Below are positions 36,915 through 46,528 of a DNA stretch of 64,000 bases, piece by piece. This stretch comes from an uncultured Oceanisphaera sp. (GTDB taxonomy: Bacteria > Pseudomonadota > Gammaproteobacteria > Enterobacterales > Aeromonadaceae), in the NCBI RefSeq assembly GCF_947495715.1, contig NZ_CANLZU010000007.1:81025-145024 (forward strand). The letters run 5' to 3'. The position numbers and the translations under genes are program-made. The notes under the pieces are model-generated. The model did no database searches and had not been told where the DNA came from. It saw only the letters and a list, made by a program, of their open reading frames with translations. Numbering within the stretch: the first letter of the stretch is position 1; each line of letters begins with the position of its first letter.

Positions 36915-36955
36915 TTCAAAAAACCACCGCCTGCCGGTGAACCGGTAGCGGTGGT
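36915..36955 (-). terminator. Terminator for the VWA-domain gene
   Basis: ACCACCGC...GCGGTGGT encloses an inner CTGCCGG/CCGGTAG pairing at 36923-36955. On the minus strand it is followed by a T-run (A-run 36917-36923 on plus). It lies between the convergent gspD and VWA genes and may act in both directions. Confidence 0.75.
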
Positions 36956-37012
36956 GTATTACGGCTTCATGAGCCTAATTGGCTGTAATTACGTCAGAGG
37001 TATCCCCAGCTA

Positions 37013-38074
37013 TCAAGGCATCAAACGCATCACATCGCTGGCTTCAAATTCGACCTCTTCATTGTCATCATTCAGGTATTTACCACTGATGCTGATCAGC
37101 CGTGCTTCTCGCTCGGTGACATTACCCAACTGCCCAGCCACACACTGGCTGTTGAACTTCAGGGTCAGATCCGCCCAGCCATCGGCCTGTGCCGTGGTAC
37201 ATTCGTCTTCCAGCACCGGCTCGCTGAAACCACCGTCATAAGGTGTGGCCACATCCTCATAAGACCAGCGTAAAGCTTCACAGTCACCGGCCATTTTGAC
37301 GGTATCAGGCAGGATTCGGGAAACATCGAAGCTTTCAGATCCCAGAATGGCCGCCGGAATCACCCCTTTCTGGGTCAACTTGAACGGGTTGGGGCAAGAG
37401 CCAGGCTTGATATCCACCTTGACCGGAGCCGCTGCGGCAACACAGGCGGCCAATACCGCTTCAATCACCGGGGTTGCATCATTCTGGAACGAAGCCAGAT
37501 TGAATAACTCACCGCCGGTGGCATCAGCCAGCGGCTGAGCTTCAGCGAACAGCCCGCTTGGCATAATACCGAAAAAGATCCCCCCCACCGCCGTCATGGC
37601 ATCGATGGCATCCTGTCGGGTTACACTGCCCTGGGCGGGGGTTTCATCTGTAATAAGAATGTTACAGTAAGGCGCGCCGGTGAAGTTAAGCGAGCCTCCA
37701 TCCACGGTGTCTGTGGCCGACTCCACCACCGCTCTGTAGCCTTCCTCAAGGCCCCCATTGGCCACCAGCTCATTTACCGCAGCCTGAAAGGCGACACTGT
37801 CTGTAGTTAGCGGTGAGTGCAGGTGCGGTGCCTGATTGGTACCGTGCCCGCTTCTGCTGGAACCATACCCCACCAGGCCTACCGCCGATCCCGCTGGCAA
37901 GGCGTTAAAAATGGTCACCACATTGGCCTGCACATCGGCAATTTCCCCGCCCATGGAGCCGGATTCATCTATTTTGAATACCACGTCTATACCCTGGGCA
38001 TAGGCTCCGCCACAGGCCATGGAAACGGCCAGAGCGCAGAGCGTATTGCGCGTATACTTCTTTATCGTATTCAT
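37013..38074 (-). CDS. Secreted von Willebrand factor type A domain protein
   Basis: The 353-residue protein starts at 38074, where a typical signal peptide begins (MNTIKKYTRNTLCALAVSMACGG, cut near AYA). The VWA domain follows directly with the metal-ion site DESGS (DxSxS) and a later ITDETPAQGS. The C-terminal region (from about 218) opens VKVDIKPGSCPNPFKL, a small beta domain seen in many secreted proteins of unknown role, and ends in an acidic strand (DDNEEVEFEASDV). No anchor or sorting tail is visible. It sits between the type II secretion operon and its putative regulator, so export by that system is plausible but not shown. Confidence 0.88.
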   Translation of the reverse strand: MNTIKKYTRNTLCALAVSMACGGAYAQGIDVVFKIDESGSMGGEIADVQANVVTIFNALPAGSAVGLVGYGSSRSGHGTNQAPHLHSPLTTDSVAFQAAVNELVANGGLEEGYRAVVESATDTVDGGSLNFTGAPYCNILITDETPAQGSVTRQDAIDAMTAVGGIFFGIMPSGLFAEAQPLADATGGELFNLASFQNDATPVIEAVLAACVAAAAPVKVDIKPGSCPNPFKLTQKGVIPAAILGSESFDVSRILPDTVKMAGDCEALRWSYEDVATPYDGGFSEPVLEDECTTAQADGWADLTLKFNSQCVAGQLGNVTEREARLISISGKYLNDDNEEVEFEASDVMRLMP

Positions 38075-38879
38075 GGTTTCACCCGATATATTATTAGTTG
38101 ATGAAACTGATGCAAAAACAATGCTATGTATTGCATCTCCTTGAAAAACCTCACTTTCAAAGCAGTTCCTTCCTTTCATTTGCATTTAATCATTAAAAGT
38201 CGACATAAATCAGTGAGGCCATAAAACCTTACGGACCGAGCCTACTGATTAACCCCTATCACAGTTAAAAAAACTGGATAAGCACCCTTCAACCTTAAAT
38301 GAGAAGGCAAAAATCAGACCACATCAAAAAAAACATTGTTTTAATTGAGTTATTTAAAAAAATAAAATAAAAATAAGTTTAAATCAGTGAGAAGTGTTTC
38401 AAAAAAATTACACTTAAACGAAAAAAAAGAACAAGGACACTCAAGGTTACAAAAAAATTCAAATAAGATACTGTTATATATGGATAAAATATGAATCTTC
38501 TTACGTACGGGCACCATGCTCGATCTACATAAGCATGTTGATGCAAATTGCCGGGCAAGACTTAATGACCCTCATCCCATAAGGAAATGTACGGGCGGCA
38601 ATGGCGACGGGAGGAGTAATGGCAGTAAAAGCGTGGACCGCAGCAAAATATGACTCGGTTGAGCCTGATTCTTTCGTTAACTGTTTTTGCTGTTTTTTTA
38701 ACTCTTGCATGCTTCATGGTGTTATCTTTACCATGTCTTATTTAGTCTATGCTCGAAGAATCCATACATAGTATAAACAAGGCAAGTTTTACACCACATT
38801 TAAATATCCCAATAAAATTAGATACTTTACTAACGCTCAGCCTCGTATTATAAAAAACTGTTAACCTCAATAAACAGGA
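38075..38879. other. Long AT-rich region upstream of the VWA gene
   Basis: About 800 bp without a supportable gene, far more AT-rich than its surroundings, with A- and T-tracts concentrated at 38325-38490. The 11-mer AAATCAGTGAG occurs twice (38207-38217 and 38381-38391), and AAGTGT/ACACTT flank an A-tract just after the second. It probably holds the VWA promoter and a long leader. A 61-codon frame at 38525-38710 has no recognisable similarity. Confidence 0.6.
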
Positions 38880-40286
38880 TCAGTTTTTTCCGGCCGCATG
38901 CAGCCGATGCTTTTCCATCAATCGGTACAGGGTAACCCGCGACACCCCCAGCAGCCGGGCCGCAGAAGACACATTATGGTCGGTTTTTTTCAGGCTGCGC
39001 CGAATGGCCTGTCGCTCGGCCTGGTTGCGGGCCTGCTCCAGTGTGGGTACCGCCTCCCCGCCTCCGGCGTTGTCCAGTCCCAGATCGGCGGCGGTGATCA
39101 AGCGGTTGTCACTCATAACTATGGCCTTGCGCACCCGGTTAATCATCTCGCGCACATTGCCCGGCCAGTCGTGCCGGTTCATGGCGGCAGTGGCCCTGCG
39201 GCTGAAGCCCCTGACCTTGTAGTGTTTTCCCTCGGTAAACTTGCGAAAGAAGAAGTTGGCCAGCAGCTCGATATCGCCTTCCCGCTCCTTGAGATCCGGC
39301 ACTTCAATGCTGAGCACATTGAGCCGGTAATAAAGATCTTCCCGAAAAGCGCCTTCTTTTATCTCGTTTTCCAGAGCCCGGTGGGTGGCGGCAATGACCC
39401 GGGCATCAATATACAGGGTTTCATGGCCGCCCAGCCGCTCTATGGTTTCTTCCTGCAGAAATCGCAGCAGGTTTACCTGCAAGGACAGCGGTAAATCGCC
39501 GATTTCATCGAGAAACAGGGTACCGCCCGTGGCGGCTTCAATCCGCCCTACCTTGCGGCAATGGGCGCCGGTAAAGGCCCCCTTTTCATGACCGAACAAT
39601 TCGGCCTGCACCAGGTTCTCCGGCAAGGCGCCGCAGTTCAGTGCCACAAAGGGCCCCTTGTGACGATGAGAACGTTGATGAATGGCCTGGGCGATCAGCT
39701 CCTTGCCGGTGCCGCTGTTGCCGGTGATCAGTACGGTGGCATCCACCCCCGCTACCTTGCGGATCTGGCTGAACACCAGCCTGATGGCCGGACTGGCCCC
39801 CACCATCTGACATTCTTCCCGGTAGCGTCGCTGTTCATGCTCGGCATCGCACAGGGCTCCCAACCCATAGGCATGGCCCAGCGCGGCCGACAGAAACGGC
39901 ACCTTGTCGGTGAGTGGCAGGGTGTAATAGTCGAAAAAATAGTCGTAGATCAACTGGCTGAAGCCGTCCTGCTCTATGCTGTCCGCATCAAGCAGGGCAA
40001 TCCAGTACAGTGGCGGCGACGCTTCCACCAGCTGTTCGAAGGCAAGTTTTCGCTCATGATCCAGCTCGCCAAAACGAACCAGCACCACTCGCAACGGGTC
40101 ATCCTGCATGGCCGCGCGCGCCTCCTGCACCGAGCCAACCCGAATCACCTGCCAGTCATCCAGCAAATCGGATACATCCTCTTCCCTGGAAGAGGCCCAA
40201 TGAAGGTAAAGCACCTTTCTCTTTGCCTGCTTCTGTGCCTGCTGCGATTCACATGCCCGGTATTGAGATGAAGGTTCTGTCGTCAT
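38880..40286 (-). CDS. Sigma54-type AAA+ regulator with degenerate receiver (VpsR-like)
   Basis: The 468-residue protein has an N-terminal receiver-like domain (about 25-155), a central AAA+ domain with Walker A GNSGTGKE near residue 186 and the sigma54-contact loop GAFTGA near 237, and a Fis-type helix-turn-helix at the end (VSSAARLLGVSRVTLYRLM). No phosphoacceptor Asp is evident at the expected strand end (VVLVRFGELD). The architecture resembles VpsR of Vibrio, which controls biofilm and type II secretion genes. The start at 40286 is uncertain: the frame extends upstream without a good ribosome-binding site. It is divergent from gspA. Confidence 0.85.
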   Translation of the reverse strand: MTTEPSSQYRACESQQAQKQAKRKVLYLHWASSREEDVSDLLDDWQVIRVGSVQEARAAMQDDPLRVVLVRFGELDHERKLAFEQLVEASPPLYWIALLDADSIEQDGFSQLIYDYFFDYYTLPLTDKVPFLSAALGHAYGLGALCDAEHEQRRYREECQMVGASPAIRLVFSQIRKVAGVDATVLITGNSGTGKELIAQAIHQRSHRHKGPFVALNCGALPENLVQAELFGHEKGAFTGAHCRKVGRIEAATGGTLFLDEIGDLPLSLQVNLLRFLQEETIERLGGHETLYIDARVIAATHRALENEIKEGAFREDLYYRLNVLSIEVPDLKEREGDIELLANFFFRKFTEGKHYKVRGFSRRATAAMNRHDWPGNVREMINRVRKAIVMSDNRLITAADLGLDNAGGGEAVPTLEQARNQAERQAIRRSLKKTDHNVSSAARLLGVSRVTLYRLMEKHRLHAAGKN

Positions 40287-40428
40287 TATCCATGGCCATC
40301 CTTGAACAGATATCAACCAGTTTAGTACAGCCGACATGACTCCCGCATGGCAAAGCCTCATCGCCAACCGAGCGGGGTGGGCTGGCGGCTTCTATATTTA
40401 CAATCAAGTACATTCAGGGATGATCATC

Positions 40429-42168
40429 ATGTACGGCACTTATTTCGGCCTCAGCGATCTGCCTTTTTCCATTGCGCCCGATCCGCGTTATCTCTATCTC
40501 AGCCGGCAACACAGAGAGGCGCTGGCTCATTTACAGTATGGACTCGTCTGTCACGGCGGTTTTGTGCTGCTGACCGGCGAGGTCGGCACCGGAAAAACCA
40601 CCGTCTGCCGTTGTCTGCTGGAACAGGTACCGGAGCAGACCGATCTGGCATTTATTCTCAACCCCGGCTGTTCGGTGCAAGAGCTGCTGGCCGCCCTTTG
40701 TCGGGAGCTGGCAATCAAGGTGCCGGAGCCGTCCCATGGCCAGCAGTTGATCGATGCCATTCATCATCACCTGCTCGCAACCCACGCCCGGGGTCGCCAG
40801 ACGGTGCTGATCATCGACGAGGCTCAGAACCTGTCCACCGAGGTGCTGGAGCAGATCCGGCTGCTGACCAATCTGGAAACCGATACCCACAAGCTGTTGC
40901 AGATTATTCTGTTGGGGCAACCGGAGCTGGCCGACAAGCTACGCCAGCCCGAGCTGCGCCAGTTATCTCAGCGGATCACCGCCCGTTATCACCTTGCCCC
41001 CTTGTCGTTCAGCGAGATGCAAGCGTATATCGCCCACCGCCTGTCGGTGGCGGGTATAGAAGCGGCGCTGTTTCAACACAACAGCCTGCGCCGGCTGTAT
41101 CGCCTGACCGGCGGGGTGCCGCGACTGATCAACGTGATCTGCGACCGGGCCTTGCTGGGGGCCTATGTACAACGGCTGCCCCGGGTCGATCTGGTGACCC
41201 TCAATCGCGCTGCCGTCGAGGTGCTGGGTGCTTCACAGCCCCCCACGCGCCGATGGATCCTTGCCATTGCCGCCGGCCTGCTCGCCGTTGTTGTCACCGG
41301 CGGCTGGCTGGCTCAGTCAACATGGCCGGGCATTACCGACATAAGCGGGCCGGCAACCCCCACGCCAGTCGTTAGCAATAACGGCCTTTCGCCACCACAG
41401 GCTGAGCCCCCCCATGAACCACTCCCTGAACAGCGCATCACCGGCGCGATGGCCCCGGAACCTGCTCCGCCGGCTCAAGCAGCATCGACACCAGCACCGG
41501 CGCCGAGTGATACCGCGACGCAACTCAATCCATGGCAATGGCCTGCGGCCCTGACCACCGACCTGAGCCAGGTCATGGCATATCAGCATCTTTTCTCGCT
41601 GTGGGGGCTCGATTACGATCCGGCCGAACATCCGGTGGTGTGCCCTTTTGCGCGCCGGCATCGGCTGGAATGCGCTTTTCAGAACGGTGATCTCGCTACG
41701 GTGCGGCAACAGAACCACCCGGTCATTTTTCGCCTGGAGCACCCCGAAAAGGGAGCCGTATATGCCATCCTGACTCGTCTCGATGACGAGCGGGCGGAGC
41801 TGGTGGTGGGCGGTCGGCTCAAGCGCATGTCACTGACGGAGCTGGCCGCCAGCTGGCCCCACAGCTACGTTCTGCTGTGGCAGTTGCCGCCGCATTATCA
41901 GGCACCACTGTACCCCGGTAGTCGAGGAGACATCGTCGTCTGGCTGGAACAACAGATGGCGCGCTGGCAAGAACGAGTCCCTCGCCGGCAGCACCAATAT
42001 TATGACGAGGTACTCGTCGGTGATATCAGGGCTTTTCAACGCAGCAAGGGGCTGACCGCCGATGGCATTTTCGGCCCACAAACCAGCATTTATCTCAGCG
42101 CCAGCCTGCTGAACGACTTGCCGAGGCTTACCGGCCAACAGGAGATAACCAGTGTCATACATCCTTGA
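40429..42168 (+). CDS. gspA: GspA/ExeA-type ATPase with peptidoglycan-binding domain
   Basis: The 579-residue protein has an AAA+ ATPase (Walker A GEVGTGKT at residues 50-57, Walker B VLIIDEAQ near 125), one membrane span near 274-296, a Pro/Ala-rich linker, a C39-peptidase-like fold and a C-terminal peptidoglycan-binding domain (VGDIRAFQRSKGLTADGIFG). ExeA of Aeromonas has the same architecture and remodels peptidoglycan to let the secretin assemble. The start at 40429 has AGGGA 8 bases upstream. It overlaps gspB by 17 bases. Confidence 0.94.
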   Translation: MYGTYFGLSDLPFSIAPDPRYLYLSRQHREALAHLQYGLVCHGGFVLLTGEVGTGKTTVCRCLLEQVPEQTDLAFILNPGCSVQELLAALCRELAIKVPEPSHGQQLIDAIHHHLLATHARGRQTVLIIDEAQNLSTEVLEQIRLLTNLETDTHKLLQIILLGQPELADKLRQPELRQLSQRITARYHLAPLSFSEMQAYIAHRLSVAGIEAALFQHNSLRRLYRLTGGVPRLINVICDRALLGAYVQRLPRVDLVTLNRAAVEVLGASQPPTRRWILAIAAGLLAVVVTGGWLAQSTWPGITDISGPATPTPVVSNNGLSPPQAEPPHEPLPEQRITGAMAPEPAPPAQAASTPAPAPSDTATQLNPWQWPAALTTDLSQVMAYQHLFSLWGLDYDPAEHPVVCPFARRHRLECAFQNGDLATVRQQNHPVIFRLEHPEKGAVYAILTRLDDERAELVVGGRLKRMSLTELAASWPHSYVLLWQLPPHYQAPLYPGSRGDIVVWLEQQMARWQERVPRRQHQYYDEVLVGDIRAFQRSKGLTADGIFGPQTSIYLSASLLNDLPRLTGQQEITSVIHP

Positions 42169-42883
42169 TGCGCTTAAACAATCGGAACGCAAACGAGGCC
42201 AACAGACATCGTCGGCGGAAAACCATACACCGGCGGAAACGCCGAGTTTACCGCCGGCTCCCCGCTATCGACGCCGATTAGGGTGGCTGCTGGCCGGTGT
42301 GCTGCTGGCGCTGATCGTCGGATATGGCCTGGGTAAAATCGGCTCAAGATGGCTGCAATCACCGCAGCAAGCCATATCGCCGCAGCAAACCATTGAGATG
42401 CCTTCACCTGCAGCCACGCCCCCCGAACCCGAAGAGAAAGCACCGGCGCAAGCGGCCCCCACTGCGGCCAGAACGCCGATAGTGACTGGCCCAGCGCCGG
42501 TACGCATTTTGCTGGACGATCCCCCGAGCCTGACCATGAACCCGGCACCAAAGGCCGGCAATACCACAACACCGGCCACGGAAAGTGCCGGTTCATCGGC
42601 GAAGGTGTCTCCCGACGTCGTGCCCACTCCCGAGCCGGTATTCGATCCCGGTGTGCCGGATCTGCGTGAGCTACCGGCCAGTATTCGGGCGAAACTGCCT
42701 CCACTGACGCTGTCGGTACACATCTACTCGAAAACCGCCGGCAGCAGGATGGCCAGTATCAACGGGCAGATGCTGCGAGAAGGCCAGCAACTCGGGGCCT
42801 TGCGCCTGCAGAGCATCACTCCCCGCGGGGTGATCCTGAGTTTTGAAGGGAAGGAGTTTCATTTGAAATCAGTCGGGGGATAG
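42152..42883 (+). CDS. gspB: GspB/ExeB-type secretion assembly protein
   Basis: The 243-residue protein starts MSYILDALKQSERKR, the family's signature N-terminus. It has one membrane span (residues 44-62), a Pro/Ala-rich periplasmic linker and a C-terminal GspB domain (LPPLTLSVHIYSKTAGSRMA ... EGQQLGALRLQSITPRGVILSF). With GspA it forms the complex that helps place the secretin. Confidence 0.93.
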   Translation: MSYILDALKQSERKRGQQTSSAENHTPAETPSLPPAPRYRRRLGWLLAGVLLALIVGYGLGKIGSRWLQSPQQAISPQQTIEMPSPAATPPEPEEKAPAQAAPTAARTPIVTGPAPVRILLDDPPSLTMNPAPKAGNTTTPATESAGSSAKVSPDVVPTPEPVFDPGVPDLRELPASIRAKLPPLTLSVHIYSKTAGSRMASINGQMLREGQQLGALRLQSITPRGVILSFEGKEFHLKSVGG

Positions 42884-43022
42884 GCTTCAAACCCAATCAT
42901 CACCGACGCTCTCGGCTATGACAGTTCAAGGCCAGAACTGTGCCTGAGCAACACAGATCCTTCACCACGGTCGCCTTCGGATGATGCTAAAATCGGCACC
43001 ATTATCTTTATCAAGGAACTGT

Positions 43023-43469
43023 ATGAGTCACTTCACCCTGTTAGTGGGCTCCACCCTCGGCAGCGCGGAAGATCTGGCCGATGACCTGGCCGGGATCCTG
43101 CAAAATCATGGTCATCAAACGGTTATTCACACTTCTCCCCAGCTTGATCACATCTTGATCAGACCCGATCATTATTTACTGTTGATCTGCTCTACTCATG
43201 GGGCCGGCGATCTGCCGGACAATATTCAGCCCTTTTCTCTGCAATTGAACGAACAACAGCCGGATTTAACCGGACTGGCGTATCTGGCCATCGGCCTGGG
43301 CGATTCCGCCTACGACACCTTCTGTTACGCCATCCATAAACTCGATCGACAGCTGGCGGATCGAGGCGCACAGCGGATCGGCGATCGGTTGGATATCGAT
43401 GTGAGCCAGCCGGATCCGCCGGAGCTGATCGCAGAAAAATGGCTGGATCACTGGTTATCACAGCAGTAG
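43023..43469 (+). CDS. mioC: Flavodoxin-like protein MioC
   Basis: The 148-residue FMN-binding flavodoxin has the phosphate loop VGSTLGSAEDLADDLA at residues 8-23, a STHGAGDLPDN loop and the second FMN loop GLGDSAYDTFC. It borders oriC as in E. coli, where its transcription runs into the origin. The start at 43023 follows AAGGAAC. Confidence 0.95.
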   Translation: MSHFTLLVGSTLGSAEDLADDLAGILQNHGHQTVIHTSPQLDHILIRPDHYLLLICSTHGAGDLPDNIQPFSLQLNEQQPDLTGLAYLAIGLGDSAYDTFCYAIHKLDRQLADRGAQRIGDRLDIDVSQPDPPELIAEKWLDHWLSQQ

Positions 43470-43958
43470 ATCCTGGTTTTTACTCGGGGAGCGTGGATCT
43501 GGCCACCGCAAGATCCACGCACCTACAAAATTCTTTCCACCAAGTTATCAACAGATCCCCCACTGAGATCCCCGTCCCCGCCCTGCGCTAAAAAAACCAT
43601 CAATGTGTATAACCATGCTTGAATCCGGTGTTAAACCTATAGTTATCCTATTAATTAAATAAAGCTTCACCAGCCTCTGTTGATAACTATGCAAGTTACC
43701 CACCGGTCCAGGGAGGGCTCCGGCAAGGTTGTACACATCAATCGATCGTAAGTAACCGCATGATCTTAAAGATCAAAAAACGGTTACTCACAGATCTGGT
43801 CGTCCCTAATAATAGATCTAACAGAAGATCGATCTAGAGATCTAAGATCTATTAACGATCACGAGATCCTCTCGATCCGGTTTCCATCCGCTCGCTAAAA
43901 AAGCTAAAATGACCGCCCTTCGGGATCCTTACACCTGCCTGTCTCAAGAGTATCTGTT
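43470..43958. other. oriC: Chromosomal replication origin oriC
   Basis: The 489-bp non-coding interval between mioC and mnmG is the classic enteric and vibrio origin position. I count about 18 GATC (Dam) sites, many clustered at 43800-43880 in an AT-rich stretch that may be the unwinding region. DnaA-box candidates are TTATACACA on the minus strand at 43604-43612, TTATCAACA at 43545-43553 and on the minus strand at 43678-43686, and weaker TTACTCACA at 43784-43792 and TTGTACACA at 43729-43737. GTAACCG/CGGTTAC at 43752-43787 is an inverted repeat around an A-rich loop. Confidence 0.92.
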
Positions 43959-45848
43959 ATGCACTATGAAGAATCGTTTGACGTCATTGTTGTGGGTGGC
44001 GGTCATGCCGGCACTGAAGCCGCTGCTGCCGCTGCTCGCATGGGAGCAAACACCCTGTTATTGACCCATAACGTGGATACTTTGGGACAGATGTCGTGCA
44101 ACCCGGCCATCGGGGGTATCGGCAAAGGTCATCTGGTCAAGGAGATCGATGCCCTCGGCGGGATCATGGGTACCGCCGCCGATCACGCCGGGATCCAGTT
44201 TCGCACCCTCAACGCCTCCAAGGGCCCAGCCGTTCGAGCCACCCGTGCCCAGGCGGATCGTCAGCTGTATCGGCAGGCCGTAAGAACCCGACTGGAAAAC
44301 CAGCCAAACCTGAAGATCTTCCAGCAGGCCTGTGATGATCTGCTGCTGGAAGGCGATACCGTCGTCGGTGTAGTGACCCAGACCGGTCTTAAATTTCGCG
44401 CCAAGACCGTGGTACTGACGGTCGGAACCTTCCTCAACGGCTTGATCCATATCGGCATGGATAATTACAAGGGCGGTCGTGCCGGTGATCCTCCCTCCAT
44501 CGCCCTGGCAAGCCGGTTGCGGGAACTGCCGCTGCGCATCGATCGACTGAAAACCGGTACTCCGCCCAGAATCGATGCCAACAGCGTGGATTTCTCGGTA
44601 ATGCAGGTTCAGCCAGGCGACAACCCGACTCCGGTGTTTTCGTTTATCGGCAGTCGTGAGGATCACCCGCGGCAGATCCCCTGTTACATCACTCACACCA
44701 ATGAAAAAACCCATGAGGTGATCCGCAAAAATCTGGATCGCAGCCCCATGTACGCCGGTGTGATCGAAGGGATCGGCCCGCGCTATTGCCCCTCGATCGA
44801 AGACAAGATCACCCGCTTTGCCGACAAGAACGCCCATCAGATTTTTGTCGAGCCGGAAGGGCTGACCAGTACCGAGCTGTATCCCAACGGGATCTCCACC
44901 AGCCTGCCCTTCGATGTGCAGCTGGCGATCGTGCGTTCGATCAAGGGCTTCGAGCAGGCGCACATCATGCGACCCGGCTATGCGATCGAGTATGATTATT
45001 TCGATCCTCGCGATCTGAAGATCAACATGGAAAACAAGTGTCTGCATAACCTGTTTTTCGCCGGCCAGATCAACGGCACCACCGGCTACGAAGAAGCCGG
45101 TGCCCAGGGGCTGCTGGCGGGGTTGAATGCCGCTCTGCGCGCCTTCGACAAGGACGACTGGTCACCCCGCCGGGATCAGGCCTACCTGGGTGTGATGATG
45201 GACGATCTGTCCACCCTGGGTACCCAGGAGCCCTATCGCATGTTTACCAGCCGGGCGGAATATCGTCTGCTGCTGCGGGAAGACAACGCGGATATCCGTC
45301 TGACCGAAGAAGGCCGTAACCTGGGGCTGGTGGACGATCATCGCTGGGCCATGTTCTGTGACAAGATGGAACGGATGACCCAGGAGAATCAGCGTCTGCG
45401 TGAAAACTGGGTAAGCCCGACTCATGCCGCCGCCCCGGCGTTGAATGAATTGCTGAAAACCCCGCTCAGCCGTGAACACAACCTGGAAGAATTGCTGCGT
45501 CGCCCCGAGCTGAATTACGCCACCCTGATGGCGGTGGATGGCATCGGCCCGGGCATCGAGCACGAACAGGCCGCCGAGCAGGTCGAAATCCAGATTAAAT
45601 ACGCCGGTTACATCGAGCGGCAGAAAGATGAAATTCAGAAGCATCTGCGCAACGAGCACACTCGCCTGCCACTGGATCTGGACTATAACGAGGTGCCGGG
45701 CCTGTCTCATGAGGTGATCGCCAAACTCAACCAGGCCAGACCCGAAACTCTGGGCATGGCCTCGCGAATTGCCGGCGTAACCCCGGCGGCCATTTCGATT
45801 CTGCTGGTACACCTCAAGAAACGCGGCCTGCTGCGCAAGTCGGCGTAA
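43959..45848 (+). CDS. mnmG: tRNA uridine-5-carboxymethylaminomethyl modification enzyme MnmG
   Basis: The 629-residue FAD protein modifies U34 of several tRNAs together with MnmE. Motifs include [19 protein letters not shown] near residue 11, [34 protein letters not shown] and the C-terminal tRNA-binding region. It is the first gene after oriC and is followed five bases later by rsmG. Confidence 0.98.
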   Translation: MHYEESFDVIVVGGGHAGTEAAAAAARMGANTLLLTHNVDTLGQMSCNPAIGGIGKGHLVKEIDALGGIMGTAADHAGIQFRTLNASKGPAVRATRAQADRQLYRQAVRTRLENQPNLKIFQQACDDLLLEGDTVVGVVTQTGLKFRAKTVVLTVGTFLNGLIHIGMDNYKGGRAGDPPSIALASRLRELPLRIDRLKTGTPPRIDANSVDFSVMQVQPGDNPTPVFSFIGSREDHPRQIPCYITHTNEKTHEVIRKNLDRSPMYAGVIEGIGPRYCPSIEDKITRFADKNAHQIFVEPEGLTSTELYPNGISTSLPFDVQLAIVRSIKGFEQAHIMRPGYAIEYDYFDPRDLKINMENKCLHNLFFAGQINGTTGYEEAGAQGLLAGLNAALRAFDKDDWSPRRDQAYLGVMMDDLSTLGTQEPYRMFTSRAEYRLLLREDNADIRLTEEGRNLGLVDDHRWAMFCDKMERMTQENQRLRENWVSPTHAAAPALNELLKTPLSREHNLEELLRRPELNYATLMAVDGIGPGIEHEQAAEQVEIQIKYAGYIERQKDEIQKHLRNEHTRLPLDLDYNEVPGLSHEVIAKLNQARPETLGMASRIAGVTPAAISILLVHLKKRGLLRKSA

Positions 45849-45853
45849 GAACC

Positions 45854-46504
45854 ATGATGAGCAACAACACGATGCACGATAAATTACAAAGCACACTGCA
45901 GCGCTTGCTGGGCCAGACCGAGCTGGCGGTTACCCCCGAGCAGGCCGATAAGCTGGTGACACTGGTTACCTTGCTCGACAAATGGAACAAGGCCTTCAAC
46001 CTGACCTCGGTGCGTGAGCCTGTCGCCATGATGGGCCGTCATATCGTGGACAGTCTGGTAGTAAGCCCTCACCTGCAGGGGGAGCGTTTTATCGATGTCG
46101 GCACAGGCCCCGGCCTGCCGGGTCTGCCGTTGGCCATTATCAATCCCGACAGGCAGTTTGTGCTGCTCGACAGCCTCGGCAAGCGTATCCGTTTTATTCG
46201 CATGGTGATGCATCAGCTGGGGCTGACCAACGTCGAGGCGGTGCAGAGCCGGGTAGAAGATTTCAACCCGGAGCAAAAGTTTGATGGTGTGCTGAGTCGG
46301 GCCTTTGCTTCGCTGGATGACATGGTAAGCTGGTGCGCTCACCTGCCCGGGCCCGACGGCCGCTTTTTGGCGCTGAAGGGGCAATATCCGGAGCAGGAGT
46401 TACAATCATTACCTGCTCATCTCGTACTGGATCGGGTTTATCCGTTAACCGTGCCCGAGCAGGAAGGAGACCGCCATCTGGTGGTCATCAAATTAGCTAG
46501 GTAG
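45854..46504 (+). CDS. rsmG: 16S rRNA m7G527 methyltransferase RsmG
   Basis: The 216-residue SAM-dependent methyltransferase has the motif [17 protein letters not shown] near residue 78 and the family block [14 protein letters not shown]. Several nearby ATG codons make the exact start uncertain by one to six residues. It lies in the conserved mnmG-rsmG-parA-parB order. Confidence 0.96.
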   Translation: MMSNNTMHDKLQSTLQRLLGQTELAVTPEQADKLVTLVTLLDKWNKAFNLTSVREPVAMMGRHIVDSLVVSPHLQGERFIDVGTGPGLPGLPLAIINPDRQFVLLDSLGKRIRFIRMVMHQLGLTNVEAVQSRVEDFNPEQKFDGVLSRAFASLDDMVSWCAHLPGPDGRFLALKGQYPEQELQSLPAHLVLDRVYPLTVPEQEGDRHLVVIKLAR

Positions 46505-46528
46505 CTAGCCAGTCAGTAGAGGTATTCG

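Noticed and set aside
38525..38710. 61-codon frame on the minus strand in the AT-rich region
   Set aside because: No recognisable similarity and no clear link to a neighbouring gene; more likely a chance frame.
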